Positions 4,824-5,806 of a stretch of 5,806 bases of DNA are shown here, in pieces. The notes beneath the pieces are model-generated. The model saw only the letters and a list, made by a program, of their open reading frames with translations. It searched no databases and was not told where the DNA came from. Origin of the DNA: Bacteroidales bacterium (GTDB lineage: Bacteria; Bacteroidota; Bacteroidia; Bacteroidales; B18-G4); contig JAUXCL010000155.1 in the NCBI GenBank assembly GCA_030618905.1, positions 1 to 5,806 on the forward strand, in the 5' to 3' direction. The position numbers were made by a program, and so were the translations under genes. How positions within the stretch are numbered: position 1 is the first letter of the stretch; each line of letters starts with the position of its first letter.

Positions 4824-5806
4824 ATGGAATTAATGTCAAAAGAAGCACTATTTGGAAAAACGCTGGCACAATTGACAACGATCATATCTGAATACGGATT
4901 GCCAAAATATGCAGCCGGACAAATAGCTGGCTGGCTTTACAGGAAAAACGCAACTTCCTTTGCTGAAATGAGTAACCTGTCGAAAAAAACGAGGGAACTT
5001 CTGGACGCCAGCTTCAGCATAGGTTTAACAGACCCGGTTAAGGTGCAGGAATCATCAGATGGTACGAAAAAATACCTTTATCCGGCAGCAGGAAATAGAT
5101 TTATAGAAGCTGCTTATATCCCTGAAGAGAAAAGAAATACATTATGCATATCCACTCAAGTGGGATGTAAGATGGCTTGCCTGTTTTGTATGACGGGCAA
5201 ACAGGGATTTCAGGCTAACCTGAGTGCTGGCGAGATCATCAACCAGATACAAAGCCTGCCTGAAAGAGATAAACTTAGCAATATTGTGTATATGGGTATG
5301 GGCGAACCCCTGGATAACCCGGAAGCTGTTTTTGACAGCCTTGAGATCCTTACAGCGGAATGGGGATTTGGGATGAGCCCTAAAAGGATTACACTGTCAA
5401 CTATTGGACTTATTCCCGCAATGACCACTTTTATTGAACAGGGTAAGTGCCACCTGGCCATTAGCCTGCATACACCTTTTGATGCTGAGCGGAGCAAGCT
5501 GATGCCCATTGAGCAAGTCTATCCTATTAAAGAGATCATTAAGCTGCTGAAATCTTATGATTTTGGAAGGCAAAGAAGGGTTTCCTTTGAGTATATCATG
5601 TTTGCCGGCCTGAATGATAGCAGACGCCACGTTAATGAGTTGGTTCGGACCCTGCACGGTCTGAAATGCAGAATCAACCTGATCCGTTTCCATCCCATAC
5701 CGGATACCCTGCTGACAGGTTCAGATGATAAAACCATCAAGGAATTTCAGGATGCACTGAACGCAAAAGGCATCACCACCACCATCCGCGCATCCCGGGG
5801 AGAGGA
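4824..5806 (+). CDS. rlmN: Dual-specificity RNA methyltransferase RlmN (3' end outside window)
   Basis: A radical-SAM enzyme that methylates C2 of A2503 in 23S rRNA and of A37 in a subset of tRNAs. The open frame runs 327 codons to the right edge. An N-terminal accessory domain (about 1-95, with GLPKYAAGQIAGWLY) precedes the radical-SAM core. The iron-sulfur cysteines are C115, C119 and C122 (GCKMACLFC), and C108 matches the accessory E. coli C118. SAM-binding GMGEP is at 158-162, AISLH near 212-216, and NLIRFHPIP from 285. The visible end, TTIRASRGE, should continue as DI..ACGQL, which would carry the methyl-carrier cysteine (E. coli C355), but that lies outside the window. A second ATG at 4833 (MSKEALFG) is an equally acceptable start. 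Cfr resistance enzymes share the core, but the full N-terminal domain and RlmN-type motifs favour RlmN. It has its own promoter. Confidence 0.95.
   Translation, partial: MELMSKEALFGKTLAQLTTIISEYGLPKYAAGQIAGWLYRKNATSFAEMSNLSKKTRELLDASFSIGLTDPVKVQESSDGTKKYLYPAAGNRFIEAAYIPEEKRNTLCISTQVGCKMACLFCMTGKQGFQANLSAGEIINQIQSLPERDKLSNIVYMGMGEPLDNPEAVFDSLEILTAEWGFGMSPKRITLSTIGLIPAMTTFIEQGKCHLAISLHTPFDAERSKLMPIEQVYPIKEIIKLLKSYDFGRQRRVSFEYIMFAGLNDSRRHVNELVRTLHGLKCRINLIRFHPIPDTLLTGSDDKTIKEFQDALNAKGITTTIRASRGE

Noticed and set aside
5210..5740. Several minus-strand open frames opposite rlmN
   Set aside because: They are shadows of the highly conserved rlmN frame, with no domain signal.
4824..5806. Cfr-type antibiotic resistance methyltransferase instead of RlmN
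   Set aside because: The N-terminal domain, QVGCKMACLFC context and C-terminal RASRGE fit housekeeping RlmN, and there is no mobile-element context.

Overview
The window looks like an ordinary chromosomal stretch from a member of the Bacteroidota, probably an uncultured or environmental lineage. Four things point there: AT-leaning DNA, starts without convincing Shine-Dalgarno sequences, two exact TAnnTTTG promoter elements (the Bacteroidota -7 box), and a RlmN of the Bacteroidota flavour. I infer the phylum; a finer placement is not possible from the sequence alone.

Layout, left to right: the C-terminal 207 residues of a TPR protein (+, cut by the left edge); a geranylgeranyl-reductase-family FAD oxidoreductase (-); a complete NhaA-type Na+/H+ antiporter (+, divergent from the oxidoreductase across a 41 bp gap); a small predicted lipoprotein (-); a 352 bp spacer; a 140-residue four-helix membrane protein (+) followed by a strong intrinsic terminator; and rlmN (+), a radical-SAM RNA methyltransferase cut by the right edge. 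The first five genes alternate strand, and the terminator separates the last two, so no operon is evident and the genes do not form a visible pathway. NhaA acts in ion homeostasis, RlmN in rRNA/tRNA modification, and the oxidoreductase probably in isoprenoid or lipid saturation.

The most distinctive feature lies between the genes. Four separate short tandem arrays are each built of about four copies of a 7 bp unit (GTGACGC in both orientations, TGAGTCY, GTGAACG). Beside them are an 8 bp-unit array and a two-copy heptamer inside the 3' end of nhaA. They sit tightly against stop codons, a terminator, or -7 promoter boxes. One tract apparently begins inside nhaA and encodes a charged, non-membrane tail. 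I see no CRISPR, transposase, tRNA, phage or defence locus, and no convincing new multi-gene system. The repeat family and its placement are what I would look at again.
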